Made by a program: the position numbers and the translations under genes | The notes under the pieces: generated by a model | Seen by the model: the letters and a program-made list of their open reading frames with translations, nothing else | Databases searched by the model: none | Told to the model about the DNA's origin: nothing | Part shown: piece by piece, positions 34,541-43,109 of the stretch | Layout of the letters: each line of letters begins with the position of its first letter | How positions within the stretch are numbered: position 1 is the first letter of the stretch | Source: an uncultured beta proteobacterium | Lineage (GTDB): Bacteria; Pseudomonadota; Gammaproteobacteria; Burkholderiales; Burkholderiaceae_C | Assembly: GCA_903897005.1 (NCBI GenBank) | Contig: CAITZZ010000313.1 | Span: 1-52,907 of the forward strand | Length of the DNA stretch: 52,907 nt | Reading direction: 5' to 3'

Positions 34541-35509
34541 TCAGGACTCCTTGACATACGGCCGTCCCAGTGCCTGCGGAGCAACCGCCTTGCCGATAAA
34601 TCCAGCCAGCAACACCACGGTCAGAACGTAGGGCAGGGCTTGAATCATCTGTACCGGAACCTCGCCGATAACCGCCAACTTGACGCCCTGCAGGCGTATC
34701 GCGGCCGCGTCCAGAAAGCCGAATAGCAGACAGGCCCACAGTGCCCCCAGCGGATGCCAGCGGCCAAAGATCAGGGCGGCCAGCGCCATGAAGCCGCGCC
34801 CGGCCGTCATGTTCTGCGAAAAGCTGGCGTTCTGTGCCAGCACCAGATAGCTGCCGGCCAAGCCGCACAGAATGCCGTTGAGTGTTAACGCGGTATAGCG
34901 CAGGCGCTGCACCGAGACGCCGGCGGCGTCCACCATCTGCGGGTTCTCGCCGACAGCGCGCAGTCGCAGCCCGAAGCGGGTTCTGAACAGCAGCCACCAA
35001 ACCGCTGGCACCAGCAGCAAGGCCAGGTAGACCAGGGCGTTGTGGCCGAGCAGGGCGTGGGCCAGCACGGGGCCGAGCAGCGGCACGCCTTGCAGCGAGC
35101 CCGCGGCGCCCGGAAAGAGGGCGGTGATGCGCACAGCGGCAGATACCGGCGGCGTCTGCCCGCCCTGCGCAAACCAGGCGATTCCTAATACCACCGTCAT
35201 GCCGGCGGCGACGATATTGAGGGCCACGCCGGAGACCACCTGATCCCCGCGGTGACTTACGCAGGCCAGTCCGTGCAGCCAGGACAGTGCAGTGGCGACC
35301 AGCATCGCCAGCAGCAGAGCCAGTGTGGTGGAACCATAAACGGCACCGGCGGCGCCAGCGGCAAAGGCGGCAAACAGCATCTTGCCTTCCAGACCGATGT
35401 CCACCACACCGGATCGCTCTGATAGCAGGCCGGCCAGGGCGCAGAAAATCAACGGCGTCGACAGGCGCAGTGTCGAGGCAATCATTTCGCCGACAAACAC
35501 TTCATCCAT
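34541..35509 (-). CDS. Nucleoside-type ABC transporter permease (second subunit)
   Basis: The 322-residue inner-membrane permease belongs to the BPD_transp_2 family. It has about nine helices and family stretches such as PLIFCALAGLLSERSGVVDIGLEGKMLF and LRAVGENPQMVDAAGVSVQRLRY, close to the nucleoside permeases of the YufQ/NupC type. It forms the channel with the permease at 35502-36638 and the ATPase at 36635-38173. The ATG at 35509 is chosen over the longer frame because it gives the family N-terminus and overlaps the preceding gene by eight bases. It is the last gene of the operon. Confidence 0.87.
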   Translation of the reverse strand: MDEVFVGEMIASTLRLSTPLIFCALAGLLSERSGVVDIGLEGKMLFAAFAAGAAGAVYGSTTLALLLAMLVATALSWLHGLACVSHRGDQVVSGVALNIVAAGMTVVLGIAWFAQGGQTPPVSAAVRITALFPGAAGSLQGVPLLGPVLAHALLGHNALVYLALLLVPAVWWLLFRTRFGLRLRAVGENPQMVDAAGVSVQRLRYTALTLNGILCGLAGSYLVLAQNASFSQNMTAGRGFMALAALIFGRWHPLGALWACLLFGFLDAAAIRLQGVKLAVIGEVPVQMIQALPYVLTVVLLAGFIGKAVAPQALGRPYVKES

Positions 35510-36638
35510 CGGACGCTCCCGAAGCCGCCGCGGCCGCAGCGCGGGGCCGCAGCATGACCAGGCACCAGGCGAGCACCGGCGCAAAAACGTAAGTCATGGC
35601 GCCGGAAAACAGGACGATGAAACCCTGCACCATGACCACCATGTCGCGGCTGAAGCCCGGCACTTCAAATGCCACCTCAGCACCACCCTGAAACAGCGCG
35701 CCGAACAGCAGGCTGGCCAGGATGATACCCAGCGGATGGTTGCGTCCCATCAGCGAGACCGCAATGCCGGTAAAGCCGGCACCACTGACAAATTCGAGCA
35801 GCAGCTTGCCGTTGACGCCGGCAATTTCGTTCATGCCCACCAGGCCGGCCAGCGCGCCGGAGATTGACATGGCAATGACAAGCTGGTGCCTGGACTGGAT
35901 GCCTGCGTACTCTGCCGCGCCCGGACTGGAGCCGACTGCGCGCAGGTGGTAGCCGCCGCGCGTGCGCCACAAAAACAGGTAAACCCCCAGGCAGGCCAGC
36001 AGCGCCAGAAACAGGCTGAGGTTCAGCGGTGAGCTGGGCCAGGCGATGCCCAGTGCCGCCAGTGCCTCGTGCATCGCCGGCAGCTTGGCAGATGCGGCAA
36101 ACGGGGCGCTTTCCACCGACATGGATCCGGCCGGGCGCAGCTGGTTCACCAGCAGGTACACCAGCACACTGCTGGCGATGAAGTTGAACATGATGGTGGT
36201 GATGACGACATGGCTGCCGCGGTAGGCCTGCAGATAAGCCGGCACGATGGCCCAGACCAGGCCAAAGAGGGCGCCTGAAATCAGCATCAGCGGCAGCATC
36301 AGCCAGGCCGGCAGCAGGGCCGACAGGTACAGCGCGGCCAGGCCCGTGCCGAGTCCGCCCATGATCGCTTGTCCCTCGCCGCCGATATTGAACAGGCCAC
36401 CGTGAAAGGCCACGGCGACGGCGAGCCCGGTGAAGATGAAGGTGGTGGCGTAATACAGCGTGTAGCTCAGGCCACGCGGCGTCCCGAGCGCACCCTGCAC
36501 CAACACTGTCATGACGCGCACCGGGTCCTGTCCCACCAGTAGCACCACCAGCCCGGCCAGCAGCAAGGCCAGACCCAGACAGACGATGGGCAATAGCACC
36601 AGATCGGCCCAACGCGGCAGGCTGTAGCTGGCCCTCAT
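35502..36638 (-). CDS. Nucleoside-type ABC transporter permease (first subunit)
   Basis: This is a 378-residue polytopic permease of the BPD_transp_2 family. Characteristic parts are FIFTGLAVAVAFHGGLFNIGGEGQ near the third helix, GSHVVITTIMFNFIA, and LRAVGSSPGAAEYAGI in the coupling region, like the YufP/NupB permeases. It overlaps the ATPase gene by four bases and the next permease by eight, consistent with fixed subunit ratios. Nucleosides are the most likely substrate given the BMP-family binding protein and the surrounding salvage genes. Confidence 0.87.
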   Translation of the reverse strand: MRASYSLPRWADLVLLPIVCLGLALLLAGLVVLLVGQDPVRVMTVLVQGALGTPRGLSYTLYYATTFIFTGLAVAVAFHGGLFNIGGEGQAIMGGLGTGLAALYLSALLPAWLMLPLMLISGALFGLVWAIVPAYLQAYRGSHVVITTIMFNFIASSVLVYLLVNQLRPAGSMSVESAPFAASAKLPAMHEALAALGIAWPSSPLNLSLFLALLACLGVYLFLWRTRGGYHLRAVGSSPGAAEYAGIQSRHQLVIAMSISGALAGLVGMNEIAGVNGKLLLEFVSGAGFTGIAVSLMGRNHPLGIILASLLFGALFQGGAEVAFEVPGFSRDMVVMVQGFIVLFSGAMTYVFAPVLAWCLVMLRPRAAAAAASGASDG

Positions 36639-38173
36639 TGCACGGCACCACCGAGCATCAGCATGCCTAGCCGGGCTTCACTGCAATCGGCAATCGGAAG
36701 TTCGCCGGTCACTGCACCCTGGTACATCACGATCACCCGGTCCGACAGGGCGAGGATTTCGTCGAGCTCGCTTGATACCAGCAGCACCGCGCAGCCGGCA
36801 GCGCGCAGCGCGCGCAGTTGTGAGTAGATGAACTCGATGGCGCCAATATCGACGCCACGGGTCGGTTGACCGACCAGCAGCACTTTGGGCGCCTGACCCA
36901 ACTCGCGTGCCAGCACCAGCTTTTGCTGGTTGCCACCGGAGAACTTGCTGCTCTGCAACTCCGGGTTTCTGGGGCGCACATCAAAACGCTCCATGTACTC
37001 CCCGGTCGCACGGCGCATGTGTTGATGGTTCAACCAGCCCCCGTGGCCATACGCCGGCAGGCTGTCGTATCCCAGGACAGCGGATTCCCAGGCCGGAAAG
37101 TTCATGACCAGCGCGCGCGCCTGGCGGTCTTCCGGCACATGGGCCAGGCCGAGTTCCCGGGCGGTACCAGGATCAAGCCAGGCGCTCGCCTCAAAGGTTC
37201 TGCCGCCCAATTCCAATTGCCCGCTGGCGGGCTGCAGCAAACCCGAGAGCAGGTCCAGCAACTCGCTCTGACCGTTGCCGGATACGCCGGCAATTCCGAC
37301 GATTTCACCGGCGTGCAAGCGCAGGTTCAAGTCCTTCAGACGCGTCACATGAAGCGCGTCACGCACCAGCAGATTGCGCGCCTGCAGCAGGACCTGTCCC
37401 GGTGCGCTGGGCGGGCCATGGCTGCGGCCGATGTTGACTTTTCGGCCCACCATGGCTTCAGCCAGACCCTCGATCGAAGCCTCGGCCACCGCCAGGTCCT
37501 GCACCACGCGGCCGGCGCGCATGATCGTGACCTGATCGCACAGGCGCATCACTTCCTTCAACTTGTGCGTGATCAGCACAATCGTCGTGCCCTGTTTGCG
37601 CAGCCCGTCGAGAACCTGAAACAAGTGCCCGGTTTCCTGGGGGGTCAGCACGGCCGTTGGCTCATCCAGAATCAGGATTTTGGCGCCCCGGTACAGGGTC
37701 TTGAGAATTTCGAGCCGCTGTCGGTCGCCCACCGCCAGATCCGCCACCAGGCAATCCAGATCGAGTTGCAGGCCGGTGGTCTGCATCAGGGCTTCGAGCT
37801 TGAGCCGCACGGCGGCCTGCGCGCGCGCGAGCAACCAGTGCGGCTCTGCGCCCAGCATCACGTTTTCCAGGGCGCTGAGGCTATCGACCAGCATGAAGTG
37901 CTGGTGCACCATGCCAATGCCCAAGGCGATGGCGTCGTCCGCATTGCGAATGTTGACTGGTTGGCCGAAGACTTCAATCTGGCCGCTGTCGGCCCGGTAG
38001 AAGCCATAAAGGACCGACATCAGCGTGCTCTTGCCGGCACCGTTTTCTCCAACGATGCCATGCACCGTGCCAGGCGCCACCTGCAAGCTGACATCCGCGT
38101 TGGCTTGAACCGCTCCAAACCGCTTGTGAATGCCCCGCATGCGCACCGCTGGGGCGGGAGTGACGCGGGGCAT
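36635..38173 (-). CDS. Nucleoside-type ABC transporter ATP-binding protein (two ABC domains)
   Basis: The 512-residue protein has two fused nucleotide-binding domains, the format of YufO/NupA and the ribose-type importers. Domain 1 has an intact Walker A (GENGAGKSTLMS), a variant signature VGDRQRLEI and Walker B ILILDEPTA. Domain 2 has GVSGNGQSE with no Walker lysine, the signature FSGGNQQKLVLAREL, and LLVGQPTRGVD, where glutamine replaces the catalytic glutamate. Such asymmetry is normal for this family. It lies 9 bp after the binding-protein gene and powers the two permeases encoded next. Confidence 0.9.
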   Translation of the reverse strand: MPRVTPAPAVRMRGIHKRFGAVQANADVSLQVAPGTVHGIVGENGAGKSTLMSVLYGFYRADSGQIEVFGQPVNIRNADDAIALGIGMVHQHFMLVDSLSALENVMLGAEPHWLLARAQAAVRLKLEALMQTTGLQLDLDCLVADLAVGDRQRLEILKTLYRGAKILILDEPTAVLTPQETGHLFQVLDGLRKQGTTIVLITHKLKEVMRLCDQVTIMRAGRVVQDLAVAEASIEGLAEAMVGRKVNIGRSHGPPSAPGQVLLQARNLLVRDALHVTRLKDLNLRLHAGEIVGIAGVSGNGQSELLDLLSGLLQPASGQLELGGRTFEASAWLDPGTARELGLAHVPEDRQARALVMNFPAWESAVLGYDSLPAYGHGGWLNHQHMRRATGEYMERFDVRPRNPELQSSKFSGGNQQKLVLARELGQAPKVLLVGQPTRGVDIGAIEFIYSQLRALRAAGCAVLLVSSELDEILALSDRVIVMYQGAVTGELPIADCSEARLGMLMLGGAVQ

Positions 38174-38182
38174 CCCCTGGAA

Positions 38183-39163
38183 TCAGTACTTGCAGGCGTT
38201 GTCTGCCATGTAGTCGGCCACCTTGATCTTGCCGCTGATGATGTCGGCCTTCAGGGCGTCGACCTTTTTCTTCATGTCGGCGCTGACCAGCTTGGCGTTG
38301 TTGGCGTCCAGCGCATAGTCAACACCACCTTCTTTCAGGCCCAGCACCGACAGACCCGGTTTGTGCGCCATGATGGCGTTGTAAACCGCTACATCAACCC
38401 GCTTGATCATGGAGGTCAGCATGGTGCCAGGCTGCAGGTGGTTCTGGTTGCTGTCCACACCGATGGCGAGCTTGGCGCTGTCCTTGGCCGCCTGATAAAC
38501 ACCGGTGCCGGTGCCGCCGGCCGCCGCAAATACCACGTCGGAGCCCTTGGCGAACTGCGCTTTGGCGAGTTCGCCACCGCGCGCCGGATCGTTCCAGGCC
38601 GCGCCCGTGGTGCCGGTCATGTTGCTGAAGACCTCGGCCTTGGGATTGACAAACTTGGCACCCTGCTCGTAGCCGCACTGGAACTTGCGGATCAGGGGAA
38701 TGTCCATGCCACCGACAAAGCTCACCTTGCCGGTCTTGCTGGCCATGGCTGCCATGGCGCCAACCAGGAAGCTGCCCTCATGCTCCTTGAATACCACCGA
38801 CTGTACGTTGGGTTGATCGACGACCATATCAACGATGGCGAATTTGAGCTTGGGGAATTCCTTGGCGATTTTCTCAATGCTCGATGCCTGGCCAAAGCCG
38901 ATGCCGATGATCGGGCTGGCACCGCGCTCTGCCATGCGTCGGGCGGCCTGCTCGCGTTGTGATTCGTTGGCAATCTCGAATTCAAGATAGGGCTTGCCGG
39001 ACTCTTTCTTCCAGCGTTCCATGCCGTTGTAGGCCGCTTCATTGAACGACTTGTCGAACTTGCCGCCCATGTCAAAGATGACCGCCGGTTGCGCCGTCAC
39101 CTGAAAACTGGCGACCAGGCCGAGCGCCAGAAACGTCAAACATGCAGTGGACTTAAACTTCAT
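38183..39163 (-). CDS. BMP-family nucleoside-binding periplasmic protein
   Basis: The 326-residue substrate-binding protein of the BMP/PnrA (Med) family probably captures purine or other nucleosides for the ABC importer. The mature start PAVIFDMGGKFDKSFNEAAYNG is the family hallmark, and later GIGFGQASSIEKIAKEFP and AAAGGTGTGVYQAAKD fit the type I fold. The signal peptide ends VTAQ without a lipobox cysteine, so the protein is soluble in the periplasm rather than a lipoprotein. ATG 39163 follows an AAGAGAGAG ribosome site. It is first in the operon and divergent from the nucleoside hydrolase gene. Confidence 0.9.
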   Translation of the reverse strand: MKFKSTACLTFLALGLVASFQVTAQPAVIFDMGGKFDKSFNEAAYNGMERWKKESGKPYLEFEIANESQREQAARRMAERGASPIIGIGFGQASSIEKIAKEFPKLKFAIVDMVVDQPNVQSVVFKEHEGSFLVGAMAAMASKTGKVSFVGGMDIPLIRKFQCGYEQGAKFVNPKAEVFSNMTGTTGAAWNDPARGGELAKAQFAKGSDVVFAAAGGTGTGVYQAAKDSAKLAIGVDSNQNHLQPGTMLTSMIKRVDVAVYNAIMAHKPGLSVLGLKEGGVDYALDANNAKLVSADMKKKVDALKADIISGKIKVADYMADNACKY

Positions 39164-39245
39164 ATGCACTCTCTCTTCTTGATAAGGTTGAAAAGGTCAA
39201 GCTCAGCGGAATCAACAGCGCACTAGCATAGCAAACATTTAGAGC
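39164..39245. promoter_or_regulatory. Divergent intergenic region between binding protein and nucleoside hydrolase
   Basis: This 82-bp gap must contain the control elements for both the nucleoside importer operon (leftward) and the nucleoside hydrolase/AMP nucleosidase genes (rightward). A purine-rich ribosome site for the binding protein lies at its left edge. I could not identify convincing -35/-10 boxes or an operator palindrome, so shared regulation is inferred from arrangement alone. Confidence 0.35.
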
Positions 39246-40235
39246 ATGAACCTGATCCACAAAGTCATTTTCGACACCGATCCCGGCGTTGACGACGCCA
39301 TCGCCTTGTACTTTGCGCTGGCGCATCCTGCCATTGACCTGATTGGCATCACCACCACCTTTGGCAACGTCAGCGTGGCGCAGGCCGCGATCAATGCGCT
39401 TTACCTCACGGCGATAGCCGGACGCGAACTTCCCGTGACACAGGGGCTGAGCGCACCCCTGAGCAAAGCGCCGGTGGCGCCGCCAGCCTTCATTCACGGT
39501 GCCGACGGGCTGGGCAATCTGCCCGCGCGACGCTCGACCGGGCGGCCACTCGATCCGCGCAGTTCGGCACAATTCATTGTCGACAGCGCGCGCAGCCAAC
39601 CCGGCGAGATCACGCTGGTGGCGGTTGGCCCGCTGGGCAATCTGGCCACGGCGCTCCAACTTGAGCCTGCGCTGCCTGCTCTGCTCAAGCAGGTCATCGT
39701 GATGGGCGGCACCGTGCTGGAGCCCGGCAACGTCTCCCCGGTGGCCGAGGCCAACATCTGGAACGATCCGCATGCGGCAGACAGCGTGTTTGCTGCGCCC
39801 TGGAAACTGACCATGGTGGGGCTGGACGTGACGCACCGGGTTGTGACTGAACTGTCATTCTTCGAGACGCTGGCCCGGCGGCAGCGCCATATCGCCACCG
39901 ACACGCTGTTGCACGCAGTCTCTTTCTATGCCACTTTCTACAGCGGCCTGTACAAACACGTTGCAAAGTCACCAGGCTGCTTTGCGCATGACCTGCTGGC
40001 TTTCATCTATCTGGTGCGTCCGGAACTTTTTACACTGGAGAGCGGCTGCATCCGGGTCGTCTGCGATGGGCTGGCGCAGGGCCAGACCATCCTGAACCGG
40101 CGCGATTTCATCGATTACCCGCAAAATGGTTGGGAAGCGAGCCGAACTCGCAGCCAGGTCTGCTTGCAGGTCGATGCGCCTGCCTGCCTGAATCTGCTTG
40201 AAGCCACCTTGATGGCCGATTGGTTGAAGCGCTGA
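39246..40235 (+). CDS. Inosine/uridine-preferring nucleoside hydrolase
   Basis: The enzyme hydrolyses the N-glycosidic bond of ribonucleosides to free base and ribose. The 329-residue protein has the calcium-binding aspartate cluster VIFDTDPGVDDAIAL at its N-terminus, TTTFGNVSVAQAA, and MVGLDVTHRVV with the later Asp-x-Thr-His motif. Base specificity cannot be read from these residues alone. It is divergent from the nucleoside importer and followed after 38 bp by amn, so imported ribonucleosides could be split here. Confidence 0.92.
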   Translation: MNLIHKVIFDTDPGVDDAIALYFALAHPAIDLIGITTTFGNVSVAQAAINALYLTAIAGRELPVTQGLSAPLSKAPVAPPAFIHGADGLGNLPARRSTGRPLDPRSSAQFIVDSARSQPGEITLVAVGPLGNLATALQLEPALPALLKQVIVMGGTVLEPGNVSPVAEANIWNDPHAADSVFAAPWKLTMVGLDVTHRVVTELSFFETLARRQRHIATDTLLHAVSFYATFYSGLYKHVAKSPGCFAHDLLAFIYLVRPELFTLESGCIRVVCDGLAQGQTILNRRDFIDYPQNGWEASRTRSQVCLQVDAPACLNLLEATLMADWLKR

Positions 40236-40273
40236 GATCAGCACGTTTTGCCCGACCATGAAACAATGACGCC

Positions 40274-41770
40274 ATGCCTTACCTACCGACTTTTATTGCT
40301 CCGGCACGATTCACCGACCCGGCCTGTGCGTTGGCGCGGGCGCGCGAAATTTACGACAGCAGCATTGCCCACCTGCGCTCGGCCATGCAACGCTTTGTGG
40401 CCGGTGAGAGTTTGCCTGGCCATGTGCGGGCCTGTTACCCTTTTGTGCGGGTCCAGACCGATACCGTCTCGCGCCTGAACTCCGGTGCGAACGCCCGCCT
40501 GAGCTACGGCTTTGTTGCCGGGCCGGGCCGCTTCGAGACCACCCTGAGCCGCCCCGACCTGTTCGCCGAGTATTACCTTGATCAGTTCACGCTGCTGCTG
40601 GAGAACCACGGCGTCGAGCTGGAAGTTGGTACCAGCTCGCAGTCGATTCCGGTGCACTTTTCCTTTGCCGAGAACGACCATATTGAGGGCAACCTGAGTG
40701 CCGAGCGGCGCCAGCTGATGCGTGACGTGTTTGATCTGCCAGATCTGACGGCGATGGACGACGGTATTGCTAACGGCACCTACATGCCGCGCCCGGGTGA
40801 TGCCCAGCCGCTGTCGCTGTTCACGGCACCGCGGGTCGACTATTCGCTGCACCGCCTGCGCCACTACACCGGTACCGCGCCCGAGCATTTCCAGAACTTT
40901 GTGCTGTTCACCAACTACCAGTTCTACATCGATGAGTTCGTGCGTCTGGGACACGAGGCCATGGCCGACCCGGCAAGCGAGTACATCGCTTTCATCGAGC
41001 CCGGCAACGTCGTGACCCATAAATTGGGGTCAGACTCCAATTATTCGGGCGACGACCTTGGCAAGGTGCCGCCGCGCCTGCCGCAAATGCCGGCCTACCA
41101 TCTGGTGCGTGCCGACCGCAGCGGCATCAGCATGGTCAATATCGGCATCGGCCCGGCCAATGCCAAGACCATCACCGACCATATTGCGGTCCTGCGGCCG
41201 CACGCCTGGATCATGCTGGGTCACTGCGCCGGCCTGCGCAACTCGCAGCAACTGGGCGACTACGTGCTGGCGCACGGCTACGTGCGCGAAGACCACGTGC
41301 TGGACGAAGAGCTGCCGCTGTGGGTGCCGGTTCCGGCGCTGGCGGAGATTCAAGTGGCGCTGGAGCAGGCGGTGTCAGATGTGACCCAACTCAAGGGCCC
41401 CGAACTCAAGCGCATCATGCGCACCGGCACCGTGGCCTCTACCGACAACCGCAACTGGGAGCTGCTGCCCGACAACGGCCCGCAGCAGCGCTTCAGCCAG
41501 AGTCGCGCCGTGGCGCTGGACATGGAAAGTGCCACCATCGCCGCCAACGGTTTCCGCTTTCGGGTTCCCTACGGCACCTTGCTGTGCGTGAGTGACAAGC
41601 CACTGCACGGCGAGATCAAGCTGCCGGGCATGGCGAACCATTTTTACCGTGAACGGGTGGACCAGCACCTGCGTATTGGCATGCGGGCCATTGAACTGCT
41701 GCGCGCCGAAGGCATCGACCAGTTGCATAGTCGCAAGCTGCGCAGCTTTGCCGAGGTGGCGTTTCAGTAG
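40274..41770 (+). CDS. amn: AMP nucleosidase Amn
   Basis: Amn hydrolyses AMP to adenine and ribose-5-phosphate and helps set adenylate pools. The 498-residue protein has the N-terminal AMP nucleosidase domain and a C-terminal nucleoside phosphorylase-like catalytic domain: MPAYHLVRAD, VNIGIGPANAKTI, GHCAGLRNS, and SRAVALDMESATIAANGF with the ribose-binding glutamate. Between the domains, residues 250-257 (KLGSDSNY) are encoded by a short palindromic repeat inserted in frame. Family members have a non-catalytic, variable linker there, so activity is probably kept. Confidence 0.94.
   Translation: MPYLPTFIAPARFTDPACALARAREIYDSSIAHLRSAMQRFVAGESLPGHVRACYPFVRVQTDTVSRLNSGANARLSYGFVAGPGRFETTLSRPDLFAEYYLDQFTLLLENHGVELEVGTSSQSIPVHFSFAENDHIEGNLSAERRQLMRDVFDLPDLTAMDDGIANGTYMPRPGDAQPLSLFTAPRVDYSLHRLRHYTGTAPEHFQNFVLFTNYQFYIDEFVRLGHEAMADPASEYIAFIEPGNVVTHKLGSDSNYSGDDLGKVPPRLPQMPAYHLVRADRSGISMVNIGIGPANAKTITDHIAVLRPHAWIMLGHCAGLRNSQQLGDYVLAHGYVREDHVLDEELPLWVPVPALAEIQVALEQAVSDVTQLKGPELKRIMRTGTVASTDNRNWELLPDNGPQQRFSQSRAVALDMESATIAANGFRFRVPYGTLLCVSDKPLHGEIKLPGMANHFYRERVDQHLRIGMRAIELLRAEGIDQLHSRKLRSFAEVAFQ
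41022..41042. repeat. In-frame palindromic repeat (family D) inside amn
   Basis: This 21-base near-perfect palindrome begins AATTGGGGTCAGAC and ends TCCAATT, with one G-T mismatch and a single central base. It is AT-ended, unlike the flanking GC-rich coding sequence. Similar TTGGGGTCAGA elements are familiar as dispersed, RAYT-associated palindromes in proteobacteria (recalled, not checked). Here it contributes codons 250-257 of AMP nucleosidase without a stop or frameshift. Confidence 0.65.
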
Positions 41771-41812
41771 GCCGCGCTGCATCCATCCGCACGACAGGGG
41801 ATAATCGAAACG

Positions 41813-42994
41813 ATGCGCCTGGATGCCGACACCCTCCTGATTGTCAATGTCGCCAACTTGCTGGTGCTGGCAAGCACGCTGCCCGTCATCATGGGACAGA
41901 AACTCAGTCCGGCGGCCAGCGCAGCGCGGCGCTCGTTGGTGGTGCAAGGCGTGGGATGGGTGGCGCTGATTCTGTCGGGCTTGTGGCCGGAAAGCTGGAT
42001 CGATCAGGCCCTCTCCACGTTTTCGATGACCTGCATCAGCCTGAGCCACTGGCTCTGGTTCCAAGCCTTCAAAGCCTGGCTGGGTCCGCGTCCCTTCGAG
42101 AAATTGCTGGTGGCGATCCTGTGGCTGATGCCGATCGGCTACGCGCTCACTTTTTCCAGCTATCCGGTTCGTGTAGGCTGGTCCAATCTGTTCATTGCCC
42201 TGCAATTGCTGCTGCTGGCCCGCGCCGCCCTGCGACCCGTGTCTGCGGCGGGTGGCCCCTGGCGCTGGGTGATGTTCGGCTGTTTCGTCCTGATGGCCGC
42301 CTTGACGGCCGGGCGCGGCATCCTGGGCGCCTTCTTCACGGAGCTCTATCCCAGCTTCACTGCGCCGCATCCCTTCAACCTGGCTGCGCTGCTCGCGGCT
42401 AACGTGACGCTGGTGCTGGCCAACGTCTCACTGCTGGTAGCCTGGCGCGAAGAAGCCGAGCGCGATTTACGCGACCAGGCGAACATAGATCCCTTGACGA
42501 CCGTGTTCAATCGCAAGGGTTGGAATCACGCTGCTACCAGTGCCTTCGCGCACGCGCGGCGTCACGGCTTGCCGCTGGCCCTGCTCAGCCTTGATCTTGA
42601 CCATTTCAAGCAAATCAATGACCTGCACGGTCACGAGGGCGGTGATAGCGCCCTGCGCTTGTTTGGCAAAGTGCTGCAAGGAGGTCTGCGCGCCGGTGAT
42701 GTTGTGGCGCGCATGGGCGGCGAAGAATTCTGCGTACTGCTGGCACAGGGCGGCGCCGACGCCGCCAATGGCTTTGACCAGCGGCTTCGCGCCACGCTGG
42801 CCGACGAGGCAAACAAAGCGCTGGGTCACTCCTTGAATTTCAGCGCTGGACTGGCCTGCCTCAGTGCCAACGACGAGTCGCTGGGGACCCTGATGCGACG
42901 CTCCGACGAAGCCCTCTATTGCGCCAAGGCACAAGGGCGCGCGCGGCTGATTGTTGCCACCGATCAGACTCCGCTCTTGAGTGCCGCCGGTTAA
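41813..42994 (+). CDS. Membrane-bound diguanylate cyclase (GGDEF)
   Basis: The 393-residue protein has six or seven N-terminal membrane helices (about residues 10-210) and a cytoplasmic GGDEF domain (about 222-385) expected to make c-di-GMP from two GTP. The active site is GGEEF at 302-306, preceded by DLDHFKQIND and NIDPLTTVFNRKGW. An inhibitory RxxD site is present as RAGD (293-296), exactly five residues before GGEEF, so product feedback is likely. No EAL or PAS domain is seen. The membrane part resembles the sensor modules of many orphan cyclases; the signal is unknown. Confidence 0.9.
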   Translation: MRLDADTLLIVNVANLLVLASTLPVIMGQKLSPAASAARRSLVVQGVGWVALILSGLWPESWIDQALSTFSMTCISLSHWLWFQAFKAWLGPRPFEKLLVAILWLMPIGYALTFSSYPVRVGWSNLFIALQLLLLARAALRPVSAAGGPWRWVMFGCFVLMAALTAGRGILGAFFTELYPSFTAPHPFNLAALLAANVTLVLANVSLLVAWREEAERDLRDQANIDPLTTVFNRKGWNHAATSAFAHARRHGLPLALLSLDLDHFKQINDLHGHEGGDSALRLFGKVLQGGLRAGDVVARMGGEEFCVLLAQGGADAANGFDQRLRATLADEANKALGHSLNFSAGLACLSANDESLGTLMRRSDEALYCAKAQGRARLIVATDQTPLLSAAG

Positions 42995-43109
42995 GGTCAC
43001 ACGCTATTGCGTGGGTAGGATCCTCAGCGCTTGACAAGCGTCTGGCCATAGGCCTTCAGACGCAAGGCGAAATCCAGGCCCCGATTTTTCCTGCGGCACA
43101 ATCTAGCCC

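Noticed and set aside
36635-38173. Missing Walker lysine and catalytic glutamate in the second ABC domain as a sign of decay
   Set aside because: Degenerate second domains are normal in this class of sugar and nucleoside ABC ATPases.
36866-38962. Open frame of about 698 codons on plus, antisense to the ABC ATPase and binding protein
   Set aside because: The opposite strand has clear Walker motifs, signal peptide and operon overlaps. The plus translation is rich in His, Gln and Arg and has no domain.
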